Assembly (NCBI GenBank): GCA_947372405.1
Contig: CANBTO010000032.1
Span: 1 to 18,498, forward strand
DNA length: 18,498 nt
Origin: Verrucomicrobiaceae bacterium
GTDB lineage: Bacteria > Verrucomicrobiota > Verrucomicrobiae > Verrucomicrobiales > Akkermansiaceae
Reading direction: 5' to 3'
Part shown: positions 8,730-17,999 of the stretch, piece by piece
Layout of the letters: every line of letters starts with the position of its first letter
How positions within the stretch are numbered: position 1 is the stretch's first letter
Position numbers and translations under genes: made by a program
The notes under the pieces: model-generated
The model's input: the letters and a program-made list of their open reading frames with translations, nothing else
What the model was told of the DNA's origin: nothing
The model's database searches: none

Positions 8730-10634
8730 ATGAATCGCGGGAAATGGTGCCGAATGGCGTCGCTGCTGGTGACCTGGCCGGCGTTGTTGCTGGTGGTGGA
8801 CGTGGTGTTGCGCCGCCATGTGATCCGCGGTTTTTCAGGAGGTGAGTGGCTTTACTACGTGGCTTCGGCCGTGCTCTCATTCGTGGTGTTCGCGGGCTTG
8901 ATTTTCGGAATCCGGCGTGCGCGCGCGCGGATGAACCGATGGGCCTATTTTCTGGCATTGGTGCTGATCGGTGTCTTCCATCTGGTGGTCCTTGGAGTGT
9001 CGTATGGCGTGTTTTTGGCAAATGGTGATTTACCGGATTTGTATTTGTTGACCTACGTTCGCTGTGAACCGGTCAATGCCCTCATCATGGTGAGGGATTC
9101 GATCCGCTGGTATTACCTGATCCCTCTGCCGCCGGTTCTTGTCGGATTGTGCTGGGCCTTCCACTGGCTGGGCTGGCACCCACGCCTGGCTGGCGGTTTA
9201 ACCGGGCGGGCTTCAATGCCGGCGGTGGGGGTGGGGTGTATCGCACTGTGGTATTGCTGGTGCGGGACCGCCAGCCACGGCCAATGTTTTGTGCCGCTGG
9301 TCCGCACACCGGCGGTTCTGGCGATGTATGCCTACAATGAAGTCAAGGGGATCAATCCGCTGCCGATCGCATTGAAACCTCGCAATCCGCTGCCGGTGAA
9401 CTGCCGGATTCCGCAACCCAAGGTCAATGTGCTGGTGATTCTCAATGAGAGCTTGCGGAGGCAGAACATGCAGCTCTTCGGCTACACGCGCGAGACCACG
9501 CCGAGGATGGCGGCCTTCGCCGCAGAACATCCGGCGAATTTTTTCCCTTTCCCGCGGGCATACACCAACTCCACCACCACTCTCCTTTCGGTGCCAAGCA
9601 TTCTAACAGGAATATCGCCTCTGCAGCCGGTGGGTTTCCGCAGCGAGGCCCCCTTGCTGTGGCAGTGGGCCAAGGCAGCCGGCATGCACAGCTTCTACTT
9701 CACCTCCCACGATCTGTCGTGGTGCAAATTGCGGGCGTTTCTCACCACCCCTCCGCCTGATGAATTCTGGGACAGGGAAGTCAGCGGGGATCCGTTGTAT
9801 CGCGACCTTGGGATTGATGATCATTTCACGGTGGAAGCCGCCGTCAGGCATCTGCACGCGTTGGGCGGTTCGCCGCAGCCGTTTTGCGGGGTGGTCCATT
9901 TCAACACCAATCATTATCCCTACAATACACGCGAATCCTATCAACTCTGGCATGGCGACAACCAGGATCTATACGACAACACCATCCTGGAGACCGACGC
10001 CCATGTCGGGCGGCTCATCGACACCCTGCGGGATCTGGGAAAACTCGACAACACGGTGATATTTTTTGTCTCCGACCATGGCGAGGCTTTCAATGAACAC
10101 GGCTACATCGCTCATTTTTATTGTCATTTTGCCGAGACCGTTTCGGTGCCGCTGTGGATCTATCTCCCGCCGGCATTGTTGTCTCGGCGCGATAGCGCCG
10201 GAGTGAGAAGCAATCTAACTGCAAGTGTGCAGAATCTCGACATTCTGCCGACATTGCTGGATTGCCTGGGAGCATGGGATCTGCCAGCCACCAAGGAGTT
10301 GCGGCGGCCCATGCTCGGCCAGAGCCTGTTGCGTCCGCTCACCGCGGAGCGGACCATGTGGATCACCAACACGGATGAGGTCTTGAACAGTGTCATCGGA
10401 CTGAGTTCCATCAAGGGCTCGAAACACTACATGATCCGCACCAGCAGCATCCCGGCCAAGGAGGATTTGTATGATCTCACAAAAGATCCCGGAGAGCGGG
10501 ACAACCTTTGGCCCCGTTGCACCGATAGCGAACGGAACGGCTGCCGCAACGGCTTTTCACAATTTCCCATAGCCGCAGGGATGATGCGGGACGCGCTTCG
10601 CCAATTCTCTTCCACCAACGTATCGCCACGGTAA
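8730..10634 (+). CDS. Membrane sulfatase-like transferase (phosphoethanolamine/phosphoglycerol transferase type)
   Basis: The product is 634 residues from an ATG with a fair ribosome site (GGAGA nine bases upstream); the in-frame extension to 8403 is not protein-like. Five hydrophobic segments lie near residues 9-27, 40-61, 71-96, 128-149 and 165-177. A periplasmic alkaline-phosphatase-superfamily domain follows from about 230. This is the plan of EptA/MCR-type phosphoethanolamine transferases and of LtaS. Likely metal and active-site residues are Glu240 (ILNES), a threonine among 282-284 (NSTTTLLSVPS, aligned with the EptA nucleophile region) and Asp449-His450 in SDHGE (448-452), with His457 and His462 after it. 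The probable reaction is transfer of a phospho-alcohol headgroup from a phospholipid to lipid A, a glycan or another envelope acceptor; the acceptor cannot be read from the sequence. The gene stands alone, 251 bases before the kdp genes. A true sulfatase is less likely because no C-x-P-x-R motif is seen. Confidence 0.85.
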   Translation: MNRGKWCRMASLLVTWPALLLVVDVVLRRHVIRGFSGGEWLYYVASAVLSFVVFAGLIFGIRRARARMNRWAYFLALVLIGVFHLVVLGVSYGVFLANGDLPDLYLLTYVRCEPVNALIMVRDSIRWYYLIPLPPVLVGLCWAFHWLGWHPRLAGGLTGRASMPAVGVGCIALWYCWCGTASHGQCFVPLVRTPAVLAMYAYNEVKGINPLPIALKPRNPLPVNCRIPQPKVNVLVILNESLRRQNMQLFGYTRETTPRMAAFAAEHPANFFPFPRAYTNSTTTLLSVPSILTGISPLQPVGFRSEAPLLWQWAKAAGMHSFYFTSHDLSWCKLRAFLTTPPPDEFWDREVSGDPLYRDLGIDDHFTVEAAVRHLHALGGSPQPFCGVVHFNTNHYPYNTRESYQLWHGDNQDLYDNTILETDAHVGRLIDTLRDLGKLDNTVIFFVSDHGEAFNEHGYIAHFYCHFAETVSVPLWIYLPPALLSRRDSAGVRSNLTASVQNLDILPTLLDCLGAWDLPATKELRRPMLGQSLLRPLTAERTMWITNTDEVLNSVIGLSSIKGSKHYMIRTSSIPAKEDLYDLTKDPGERDNLWPRCTDSERNGCRNGFSQFPIAAGMMRDALRQFSSTNVSPR

Positions 10635-10794
10635 TCCGCCCATTCAAGCTGATGAACAACGGGTTCACAGCCAGCGGACCAGAACGCGCACGGAACCATC
10701 GGGGAAACGTTTGGATTTCTGCAGCGCGCCATTGATCGCTCTAGTGACGAGTGGCAGGCCTTCTCAAGAGACACCGCCTGTCATACATCGACGG

Positions 10795-10817
10795 CGATTT
10801 GATGTTTTTTTAACGCT
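10795..10817 (+). promoter_or_regulatory. Candidate KdpE operator/promoter region upstream of kdp
   Basis: The 251-base gap between the sulfatase-like gene and the first kdp-locus ORF contains a run of seven T (10805-10811) followed by AACGCTACGG. This resembles the T-tract plus ACACC-type element that KdpE binds in front of E. coli kdpFABC, as I remember it. A kdpD gene begins at the window edge, so a KdpDE system is expected. The rest of the gap shows only a weak 5-bp inverted repeat (around 10754-10785) and no c-di-AMP riboswitch. This is a guess from resemblance. Confidence 0.25.
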
Positions 10818-10885
10818 ACGGGCCAGGCCTTTTACTGTGCGATTTGCCGGGCTGTGGCATCTTGAGGCCAGTCACCACAACCATC

Positions 10886-10969
10886 ATGACTGACATCATC
10901 CACATCGCCGTGTCCATCGGCTTCATGGCCTTCAGCCTTCTAGCCGCCTTTTTGCAACCACACTTATGA
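10886..10969 (+). CDS. 27-residue membrane peptide, first of a tandem pair
   Basis: A 27-codon ORF starting MTDIIHIAVSIGF consists almost entirely of one hydrophobic helix and ends QPHL. Its stop overlaps the start of the next ORF (ATGA, four bases shared), the classic sign of translational coupling. Its first 30 bases match the next ORF at most positions, so the two are tandem copies of one short gene. The C-terminus is unlike that of its partner, which suggests divergence or loss of function of this copy. It is too short for routine gene finders. A single-helix accessory subunit of the Kdp complex, in the style of KdpF, is the natural inference from position, but nothing in the sequence proves a role. 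Confidence 0.6.
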   Translation: MTDIIHIAVSIGFMAFSLLAAFLQPHL

Positions 10970-11049
10970 CCGACCTAATCTACATCGCCGTGACTCTCGG
11001 GTTCTTCCTTATCGGAGCGCTCTACGCCCGCTTCTGCGAATCCCTTTAA
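10966..11049 (+). CDS. 27-residue membrane peptide upstream of kdpF, second of a tandem pair
   Basis: This 27-codon ORF starts MTDLIYIAVTLGF, spans one membrane helix and ends with a short polar tail (YARFCESL). From memory, very small ORFs of this shape, with an aromatic/charged tail ending near Glu-x-Leu, are found just upstream of kdpF in several phyla and are usually left unannotated; that recollection is unverified. It overlaps the preceding copy by four bases and is followed 13 bases later by kdpF. The stop is TAA followed by CC, a context repeated at the next junctions. It is likely cotranscribed with kdpFABC and may be a further small subunit or regulator of the pump. Confidence 0.7.
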   Translation: MTDLIYIAVTLGFFLIGALYARFCESL

Positions 11050-11062
11050 CCAACCAATCCCC

Positions 11063-11146
11063 ATGGAAACCATCGTCATCGGCATCATCGCCGTCCTGCT
11101 CATCGGCTACCTCGTCGTGGCCATGCTCCACCCGGAAAAATTCTAA
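11063..11146 (+). CDS. kdpF: KdpF, small subunit of the potassium-transporting ATPase
   Basis: The 27-residue product (METIVIGIIAV..., then LIGYLVVAML and HPEKF) has the KdpF hallmark: a single helix with GYLVxAxLxPExF. KdpF sits at the KdpA/KdpB interface in the membrane and stabilises the complex, probably as a lipid-like wedge. It lies ten bases upstream of kdpA. No Shine-Dalgarno precedes it: the upstream bases are CCAACCAATCCCC. It is the third consecutive ORF of exactly 27 codons in this stretch. Confidence 0.93.
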   Translation: METIVIGIIAVLLIGYLVVAMLHPEKF

Positions 11147-11155
11147 CTTACGCCC

Positions 11156-12946
11156 ATGCACACCAACGACTGGCTTCAACTCGCTCTTTTCATCGGCGTC
11201 CTCGCCCTGATCACCAAGCCCATCGGCATCTATCTGACCAAGGTGCTCGATCCACTCGGGAAAACCTGGCTCGATCCGCTGATCCGGCCGTTTGAAAAAA
11301 TCACCTACCGCCTGATGGGCGTGGGTGCGTCAAAGGAGCATGGTTGGAAAGGCTATACATTGGCCATGCTCGCCTTCAGCGCGGCAGGTGTGCTGTTCAC
11401 CTACGCCATCCTGCGCCTGCAAAACGTCCTGCCTCTCAATCCGCAGGGCTTGCCCGCATTGAGTCCGGCGCTCGCCTTCAACACCGCCGTCAGTTTCACC
11501 ACCAACACCAACTGGCAGAGTTATGGCGGTGAAAGCACCATGTCCTATCTCTCACAGATGGTCGCCCTGACGATCCATAACTTCACCTCCGCCGCCGTCG
11601 GCATCGCAATCGCCGCCGCGCTGGTCCGCGGTGTCGCGCGGCATTCGGCATCGACGCTTGGAAACTTCTGGGTCGATCTGGTGCGCACCACCTATTACCT
11701 GCTGCTGCCGGTCTCCCTCGTCTTCGCGGTGTTCCTGGTTTCCCAGGGCACGATCCAGAACTTCAAGGCCTACGACACTGCCACGCTGATTGAGGCGATC
11801 CCGGAAGTTCCCGCAGTCCCCGCCACAGCCACCACCGCGGCGGTGGCGGCGGTTCCCACCGTGACCACACAAACCATAGTCCAAGGCCCGATGGCCTCGC
11901 AGGCCGCGATCAAGATGTTAGGTACCAACGGCGGCGGCTACACCAACGCCAACTCGGCCCAACCGTTTGAAAACCCCACACCGCTCGCCAATTTCATCCA
12001 GATGCTCTCGATCTTTGCGATCGGAAGCGGACTCACGTGGTATCTCGGCAAATCCACGAAAAACCAAGCCCACGGCTGGTCGGTCTGGGCCGCCATGATG
12101 ATTCTCTTCACTTCCGGTGTGATCGCCTGCTGGTGGGCGGAAGCTCACGGCAACCCGATCCACCAGGCCCTCGGCATTGCTGCAGCCGATGGCAACATGG
12201 AAGGCAAGGAAGTCCGCTTCGGCATCTTCAACTCTTCGCTCTTCGCCACCATCACCACCTCAGCATCGTGTGGCGCGGTGAACTCGATGCACGACTCCTT
12301 CACCGCCATTGGCGGACTGGTGCCGCTGTTCATGATCGAGCTCGGTGAAGTCGTCATCGGCGGCGTTGGCGCGGGCCTCTATGGCATGTTGGTCTTCGTG
12401 GTGCTCGCCGTGTTCATCGCCGGCCTGATGGTCGGCCGCACGCCGGAATACCTTGGCAAGAAAATCCAGGCCTTCGACGTGAAGATGTCGATGCTCGCCC
12501 TGCTGGTTCTCACCGCAAGCATCCTCGCCTTCACCGCCTGGGCCGCCGCCAGCAAGTGGGGCCAGGCTGGACTCAACAACGCCGGCCCCCACGGCTTCAG
12601 CGAGATCCTCTATGCCTACAGCTCCGCCACCGGCAACAACGGCAGCGCCTTCGCCGGCCTAACAGCCACTCCCACGGACGGGGACGCTCATTACAACGTC
12701 ACTCTGGCCGCCGCCATGTTGATCGGTCGGTTCCTGATGATCATCCCGATCATGGCGCTCGCCGGATCCTTGGTGAAAAAGAAAATCGCCCCGCCCAGCG
12801 CCGGCACCTTCCCGGTTTCCGGCTCGCTGTTCACCGTCCTGCTCATCGGCACGGTGCTGCTCATCGGTGCGCTCAACTTCCTGCCGGCGCTCGCGCTCGG
12901 ACCAATCGTCGAACATTTCCTGATGCTCAAAGGCCAGTTGTTCTAA
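11156..12946 (+). CDS. kdpA: KdpA, potassium-binding and translocating subunit
   Basis: KdpA is the channel-like subunit of the high-affinity potassium pump KdpFABC, related to Trk/Ktr channels. The 596-residue product has all four selectivity-loop regions: TTNTNWQSYGGE (about 115-126), KMLGTNGGGY (253-262), TTSASCGAVNSMHDSF (about 365-380) and GNNGSAFAGL (about 495-504). It is longer than the E. coli protein (557). Part of the excess is an Ala/Pro/Val/Thr-rich stretch at 212-240 (bases 11789-11875), just before the second loop, on the outside of the membrane. Longer loops at this point occur in other phyla as far as I recall, but here it is low-complexity. kdpB follows after 21 bases. No ribosome site is visible before the ATG. 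Confidence 0.97.
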   Translation: MHTNDWLQLALFIGVLALITKPIGIYLTKVLDPLGKTWLDPLIRPFEKITYRLMGVGASKEHGWKGYTLAMLAFSAAGVLFTYAILRLQNVLPLNPQGLPALSPALAFNTAVSFTTNTNWQSYGGESTMSYLSQMVALTIHNFTSAAVGIAIAAALVRGVARHSASTLGNFWVDLVRTTYYLLLPVSLVFAVFLVSQGTIQNFKAYDTATLIEAIPEVPAVPATATTAAVAAVPTVTTQTIVQGPMASQAAIKMLGTNGGGYTNANSAQPFENPTPLANFIQMLSIFAIGSGLTWYLGKSTKNQAHGWSVWAAMMILFTSGVIACWWAEAHGNPIHQALGIAAADGNMEGKEVRFGIFNSSLFATITTSASCGAVNSMHDSFTAIGGLVPLFMIELGEVVIGGVGAGLYGMLVFVVLAVFIAGLMVGRTPEYLGKKIQAFDVKMSMLALLVLTASILAFTAWAAASKWGQAGLNNAGPHGFSEILYAYSSATGNNGSAFAGLTATPTDGDAHYNVTLAAAMLIGRFLMIIPIMALAGSLVKKKIAPPSAGTFPVSGSLFTVLLIGTVLLIGALNFLPALALGPIVEHFLMLKGQLF

Positions 12947-12967
12947 CCTTACCTGATTTCCAATTAT

Positions 12968-14989
<2,022 letters not shown>

Positions 14990-15001
14990 CCGCATAAACA
15001 T

Positions 15002-15592
15002 ATGAAAACACTTCTCTCCGAAATCCGTCCCGCCATCACCTCCACGATGATCCTCGCCGTCGTCTGCTGTGGTTTCTATCCGCTCGCGGTCACCGGCATA
15101 TCGAAAGCCTTGTTCCACGAAAAGGCGGATGGCAGCCTGATCCACGACAAGAACGGCACCCTCATCGGCTCATCGTTGTTAGGACAGAACTTCAGCGGTG
15201 AACGATACTTCCACCCGCGTCCCTCGGCCGCCGGCGCGAGTGGCTATGATGCCGCCAACTCGAGCGGCAGCAACCTCGGCCCGACCTCACAGAAGCTCGC
15301 GGACCAGCTCAAAGTGCGCATCGCAGACTACCGCACGAGCAACGGTCTTGACGATAACCAAGTAGTCCCCGCCGATGCTGTCACCGCTTCCGGCAGCGGC
15401 CTGGACCCGCACATCAGCGAAAGGAACGCCGACTTTCAAACCGCCCGCGTCGCCAAGGCGCGTGGCCTGGCGACGGAGAAAGTCAGGGTGCTCATCGCGG
15501 CGAACATCGACAAGGCTGGCCTGGGTTTCCTGGGTGTGGACGGCGTGAATGTCCTTAAACTCAACCTGGCGCTAGACGCGCTCGGAAAGTAA
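15002..15592 (+). CDS. kdpC: KdpC, periplasmic-facing subunit of the potassium pump
   Basis: KdpC is a single-helix protein with a large external domain, needed for assembly and high substrate affinity of KdpFABC. The 196-residue product has the N-terminal helix (residues about 12-34), the family motif GERYFHPRPSAAG (around 60-72), SSGSNLGPTS, SGLDPHIS and the C-terminal LNLALDALGK. It is complete. It ends eight bases before the stop of the convergent KimA-like gene, so any terminator must lie within the coding ends. The usual next gene, kdpD, is displaced by about 2.9 kb. Confidence 0.97.
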   Translation: MKTLLSEIRPAITSTMILAVVCCGFYPLAVTGISKALFHEKADGSLIHDKNGTLIGSSLLGQNFSGERYFHPRPSAAGASGYDAANSSGSNLGPTSQKLADQLKVRIADYRTSNGLDDNQVVPADAVTASGSGLDPHISERNADFQTARVAKARGLATEKVRVLIAANIDKAGLGFLGVDGVNVLKLNLALDALGK

Positions 15593-15600
15593 AAGACTCC

Positions 15601-17577
15601 TCACACCCGGATCGGCAGAACGAAGAACGGCATACCCCTGCGGAAGAACTCACGCTGCATGCCGAACACGGTGAAGTTATGCAAAAGCCGCGTGATATAC
15701 GTTTCCTGATCGAAGACCAACTGGCCGCCGAAGAAGGTCGCGTTTGGATAGGTTTCCGCCAGTTCGCAGCCAATCGAAAACGCAGTGCTGAGGATTTCCG
15801 GCCCGATCACGCTGCGTGCCTCGGCGTGGATTCCGCGCGCCTTCATGCAGTCCGCGTATTTCCGCACATCGCCGCTGACGTTTTCCTCAAGGTGGGCGAG
15901 TTCTTCCGCGCCCTTGAAGTTTCCGGCGTCGACGATTCCGATTTCAACGAACACATAGTTCTTGTAAACGCCGGGGAACATCCTGACGACGCCGAGCGTG
16001 GTGTGGACACCCAGGCCGTTGAAGCCGTTGACAAAGATCACGGCGGTTTTCGCCTTGGGATCGATCACTTCAGCAGACTGGTTTTTTGACTTTCCTTCAG
16101 CGCAGAACGCCTCCATCAGATCATCCAGCCGGGCAAGGCTTAGGTGTGTTTGCCTATAGTGGTTGCGAATGAAGAAGGCCACCGCGATCAACACGCCGGT
16201 CACCACGATGGTCACCCAGCCCCCTTCGTGAAACTTGATGATGCTCAGCGCCACCAGGATAGTGGCGGTCAGGGCGAAGCCGATCGTGTTGATCGCCAGC
16301 TTCGGTTTCCACGATGGTTCCGTCGCACGGTCATTCCACCAGTGCCGGATCATGCCAAGCTGGCTCAGCGAGAAGGTGATGAAAACGTTGATACTGTATA
16401 GAACCACCAACCACGCCACCGATCCGCGCGAAACCATGATCAGGATGAACGCCGCACCGCCCATGAGCATGATTCCGTTGTGTGCGACAAAGCGGTCGCT
16501 CAGCGAGGCGAAGCGCGCGGGAAACCAGCGGTCGAGCGCCATGTTGGCGAGCACCCGCGGTCCGTCGAGGAAACCGGCTTGCGCCGCGATGAACAACAAC
16601 ACCGCTGCCGAAGCCATCGCCACCACTACGAAGATGTGTCCCGAGCTACCAGGCCAAGCTGCCGTGATTTGATCGAACAGGATGGCGTTGAGTGTTCTTC
16701 CATCTTCCGGCATCGAGTGGAAAAGCAGATAGGAAAACAACAGTCCGCCCACCATCAGTGCCAGGGACACTCCCATGTAGAGCATGGTGCGCTTGCCAGT
16801 TGCCACCCGTGGTTCACGCAGGATTGGCAGTCCGTTGCTCACCGCCTCGATCCCGGTGTAGCTGCCCGCTCCGAGGCTGTAGGCCTTGAGCAGCAACATG
16901 AGAACTCCAGCGGTTCCCAGGCTCGAGTGGGATTCCGCCAGTTCATGCGAGGTGCTGTTGAAGACCTCCGCCGCGTTGCCGAAATGGGTGCAGAATCCAT
17001 AAATGATCGCAAACCCGTGAGTTGCCAGAAACAGGAAGAATATCGGAGCCCAGACCATCACGGACTCCTTCACGCCACGGAGATTGAGAACTGTCAATAT
17101 CAGCGTCGCAAACAACGCCGCATAAAGTTTCCACGGCAGCCAATCCGCCGGCAACACCGAGAACAACTGATCCGCACCGCTGGAAATCGAGATCGCGATC
17201 GTCAGCACATAGTCCACAATCAACGCACAACCGGAGATCACCCCGGCCGTGGGTGAGAGCAGTTTGCTCGCGACCAGATAGCCGCCGCCACCGCCGGGAA
17301 AACACGCGATGATCTGCGAGTAACTCGCGCAGATGATGACGATAGTGAGCACCGTGGCCAGCGCGATGAATGGCGCCAATGCCATGTGCGTTCCCAGCGC
17401 GCGGATGGATTCCTCCGGACCATAACAGGACGAGGAAAGCCCGTCCGCGCCGAGACCAACCCACGCCAGCACGGCAACGAGTGACATTTTGTGGAAGATC
17501 CCGTGGTCGTTGATGTCCCTGGATTTCCCGATGACGATGTTTTTCAGGCGATTGCCCGACTTCTCTGTTGCGTTCAT
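15601..17577 (-). CDS. KimA-like APC-family potassium transporter
   Basis: The 658-residue product starts MNATEKSGNR and has about 12 membrane helices (residues about 32-470) followed by a soluble UspA-like domain. It closely resembles Bacillus KimA (YdaO), a potassium/proton importer. The segments GADGLSSSCYGPEE, PGGGGGY, VDYVLTIAISISSGAD and SYTGIEAVSNG place Asp45, Tyr52, Asp122, Thr126, Ser130, Thr241 and Glu244 where KimA has its ion-site residues (from memory D36, Y43, D117, T121, S125, T230, E233). The C-terminal domain (about 509-658; NGFNGLGVHTTLGVVRMFP to VLPIRV) is longer than in Bacillus and typical of a widespread bacterial subgroup often labelled amino acid permease. The riboswitch upstream and the kdp genes on both sides support potassium as the substrate. 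The extension to 17826 was rejected because it runs through the riboswitch. It contains none of the CTAAC/GTTAG codon motifs found in the kdp genes. Confidence 0.85.
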   Translation of the reverse strand: MNATEKSGNRLKNIVIGKSRDINDHGIFHKMSLVAVLAWVGLGADGLSSSCYGPEESIRALGTHMALAPFIALATVLTIVIICASYSQIIACFPGGGGGYLVASKLLSPTAGVISGCALIVDYVLTIAISISSGADQLFSVLPADWLPWKLYAALFATLILTVLNLRGVKESVMVWAPIFFLFLATHGFAIIYGFCTHFGNAAEVFNSTSHELAESHSSLGTAGVLMLLLKAYSLGAGSYTGIEAVSNGLPILREPRVATGKRTMLYMGVSLALMVGGLLFSYLLFHSMPEDGRTLNAILFDQITAAWPGSSGHIFVVVAMASAAVLLFIAAQAGFLDGPRVLANMALDRWFPARFASLSDRFVAHNGIMLMGGAAFILIMVSRGSVAWLVVLYSINVFITFSLSQLGMIRHWWNDRATEPSWKPKLAINTIGFALTATILVALSIIKFHEGGWVTIVVTGVLIAVAFFIRNHYRQTHLSLARLDDLMEAFCAEGKSKNQSAEVIDPKAKTAVIFVNGFNGLGVHTTLGVVRMFPGVYKNYVFVEIGIVDAGNFKGAEELAHLEENVSGDVRKYADCMKARGIHAEARSVIGPEILSTAFSIGCELAETYPNATFFGGQLVFDQETYITRLLHNFTVFGMQREFFRRGMPFFVLPIRV

Positions 17578-17579
17578 AT

Positions 17580-17623
17580 GTGGTGGTTTCAATTCGGGGA
17601 AACGCCACCACTTGTTAGAGTGG
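17580..17623 (-). promoter_or_regulatory. Putative expression platform: two mutually exclusive hairpins before the KimA-like start
   Basis: In the transcript, GTGGTGG (complement of 17605-17611) can pair perfectly over seven bases with CCACCAC (complement of 17580-17586), which ends two bases before the ATG. The same region can instead pair upstream: CCACT (complement of 17619-17623) with AGTGG (complement of 17608-17612), a 5-bp stem with a six-base loop. The two stems share bases and exclude each other. There is no U-tract, so translational rather than transcriptional control is more likely. No Shine-Dalgarno is visible; the ligand-bound aptamer could favour the hairpin that covers the start. 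Confidence 0.5.
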
Positions 17624-17638
17624 CAACCGCCCGCCCTT
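17624..17638. repeat. 15-bp direct repeat, copy 1 (between aptamer and KimA-like start)
   Basis: CAACCGCCCGCCCTT on the plus strand is identical to 17902-17916, 278 bases away in the same orientation. The two copies bracket the riboswitch. This copy lies in the leader just after the aptamer and before the hairpin region. Confidence 0.7.
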
Positions 17639-17640
17639 CC

Positions 17641-17820
17641 ATTCACGCCTGCGAGGTTAGCTGACGGGCTGGAGCGTGGAAGTGCTCCCTGCGAACGGTT
17701 GCCCGTTCCGTGCGCCCCGTCCCGGGAATGATGTCCCCGGGAGTTCGGTTCCCCCGTGCCGTTCCCCGGAATGAGGAGCGACTTCGGCTGCTGTTTGTTG
17801 CGGGACGGGGATGCGTTTCG
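17641..17820 (-). ncRNA. Cyclic di-AMP riboswitch (ydaO/yuaA type)
   Basis: The minus strand carries the conserved core of the c-di-AMP riboswitch in the right order: ACGCATCC at the 5' side, CACGGGGGAACCG in the middle, a variable hairpin-rich stretch, GCAGGGAGCAC, and the diagnostic 3' segment CCCGTCAGCTAACCTCG followed by CAGGCGTGAAT. The ACGC and GCGT ends can pair as P1. On the 5' side, a CATTC that could extend P1 with GAATG is separated from ACGC by a small hairpin (17817-17831), so P1 may have an inserted stem. Riboswitches of this class turn genes off when c-di-AMP is bound and often precede potassium transporters, which matches the KimA-like gene about 64 bases downstream. The assignment is by eye against remembered sequences of the family; the core match is strong. 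Confidence 0.88.
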
Positions 17821-17831
17821 GGTCACCCGAA
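17817..17831. repeat. Short inverted repeat at the 5' edge of the riboswitch
   Basis: TTCGGG and CCCGAA flank a three-base loop as a perfect 6-bp inverted repeat. On the minus-strand transcript it lies exactly where the aptamer begins. It may be an extra stem inserted in P1, since the bases on both sides (CATTC and ACGC) match the 3' end of the aptamer in order. Confidence 0.5.
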
Positions 17832-17901
17832 TGCAAGGGAAAATCCCGGTTTGGTCGTGGCAGAATCCCTGTTAGGCCAAATTTTAACGGGATTTTTACG
17901 C

Positions 17902-17916
17902 CAACCGCCCGCCCTT
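17902..17916. repeat. 15-bp direct repeat, copy 2 (upstream of riboswitch)
   Basis: This is the second perfect copy of CAACCGCCCGCCCTT. It lies between the divergent starts, upstream of the aptamer on the minus strand and upstream of the KdpC-like gene on the plus strand, so it could be a regulator site or the trace of a duplication or insertion that brought the riboswitch. Confidence 0.7.
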
Positions 17917-17999
17917 TAACTACCCGGCCCCGGATCGCGTGACAGAGTGGAGGCATGAAATCCAACTCCGATCATGGATGCCTCGAAGGAAATATGGAC

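Noticed and set aside
10635..10885. Possible second c-di-AMP riboswitch upstream of the kdp genes
   Set aside because: The diagnostic CAGCTAACC segment and the GGGGGAACC core are absent.
17656..17660. GTTAG here as one of the genome-wide CTAAC motifs
   Set aside because: It is the conserved CAGCTAAC of the riboswitch and is explained by that; it is also the only site with G before CTAAC.
17578..17826. In-frame N-terminal extension of the KimA-like protein
   Set aside because: It would translate the c-di-AMP riboswitch; the ATG at 17577 matches family N-termini.
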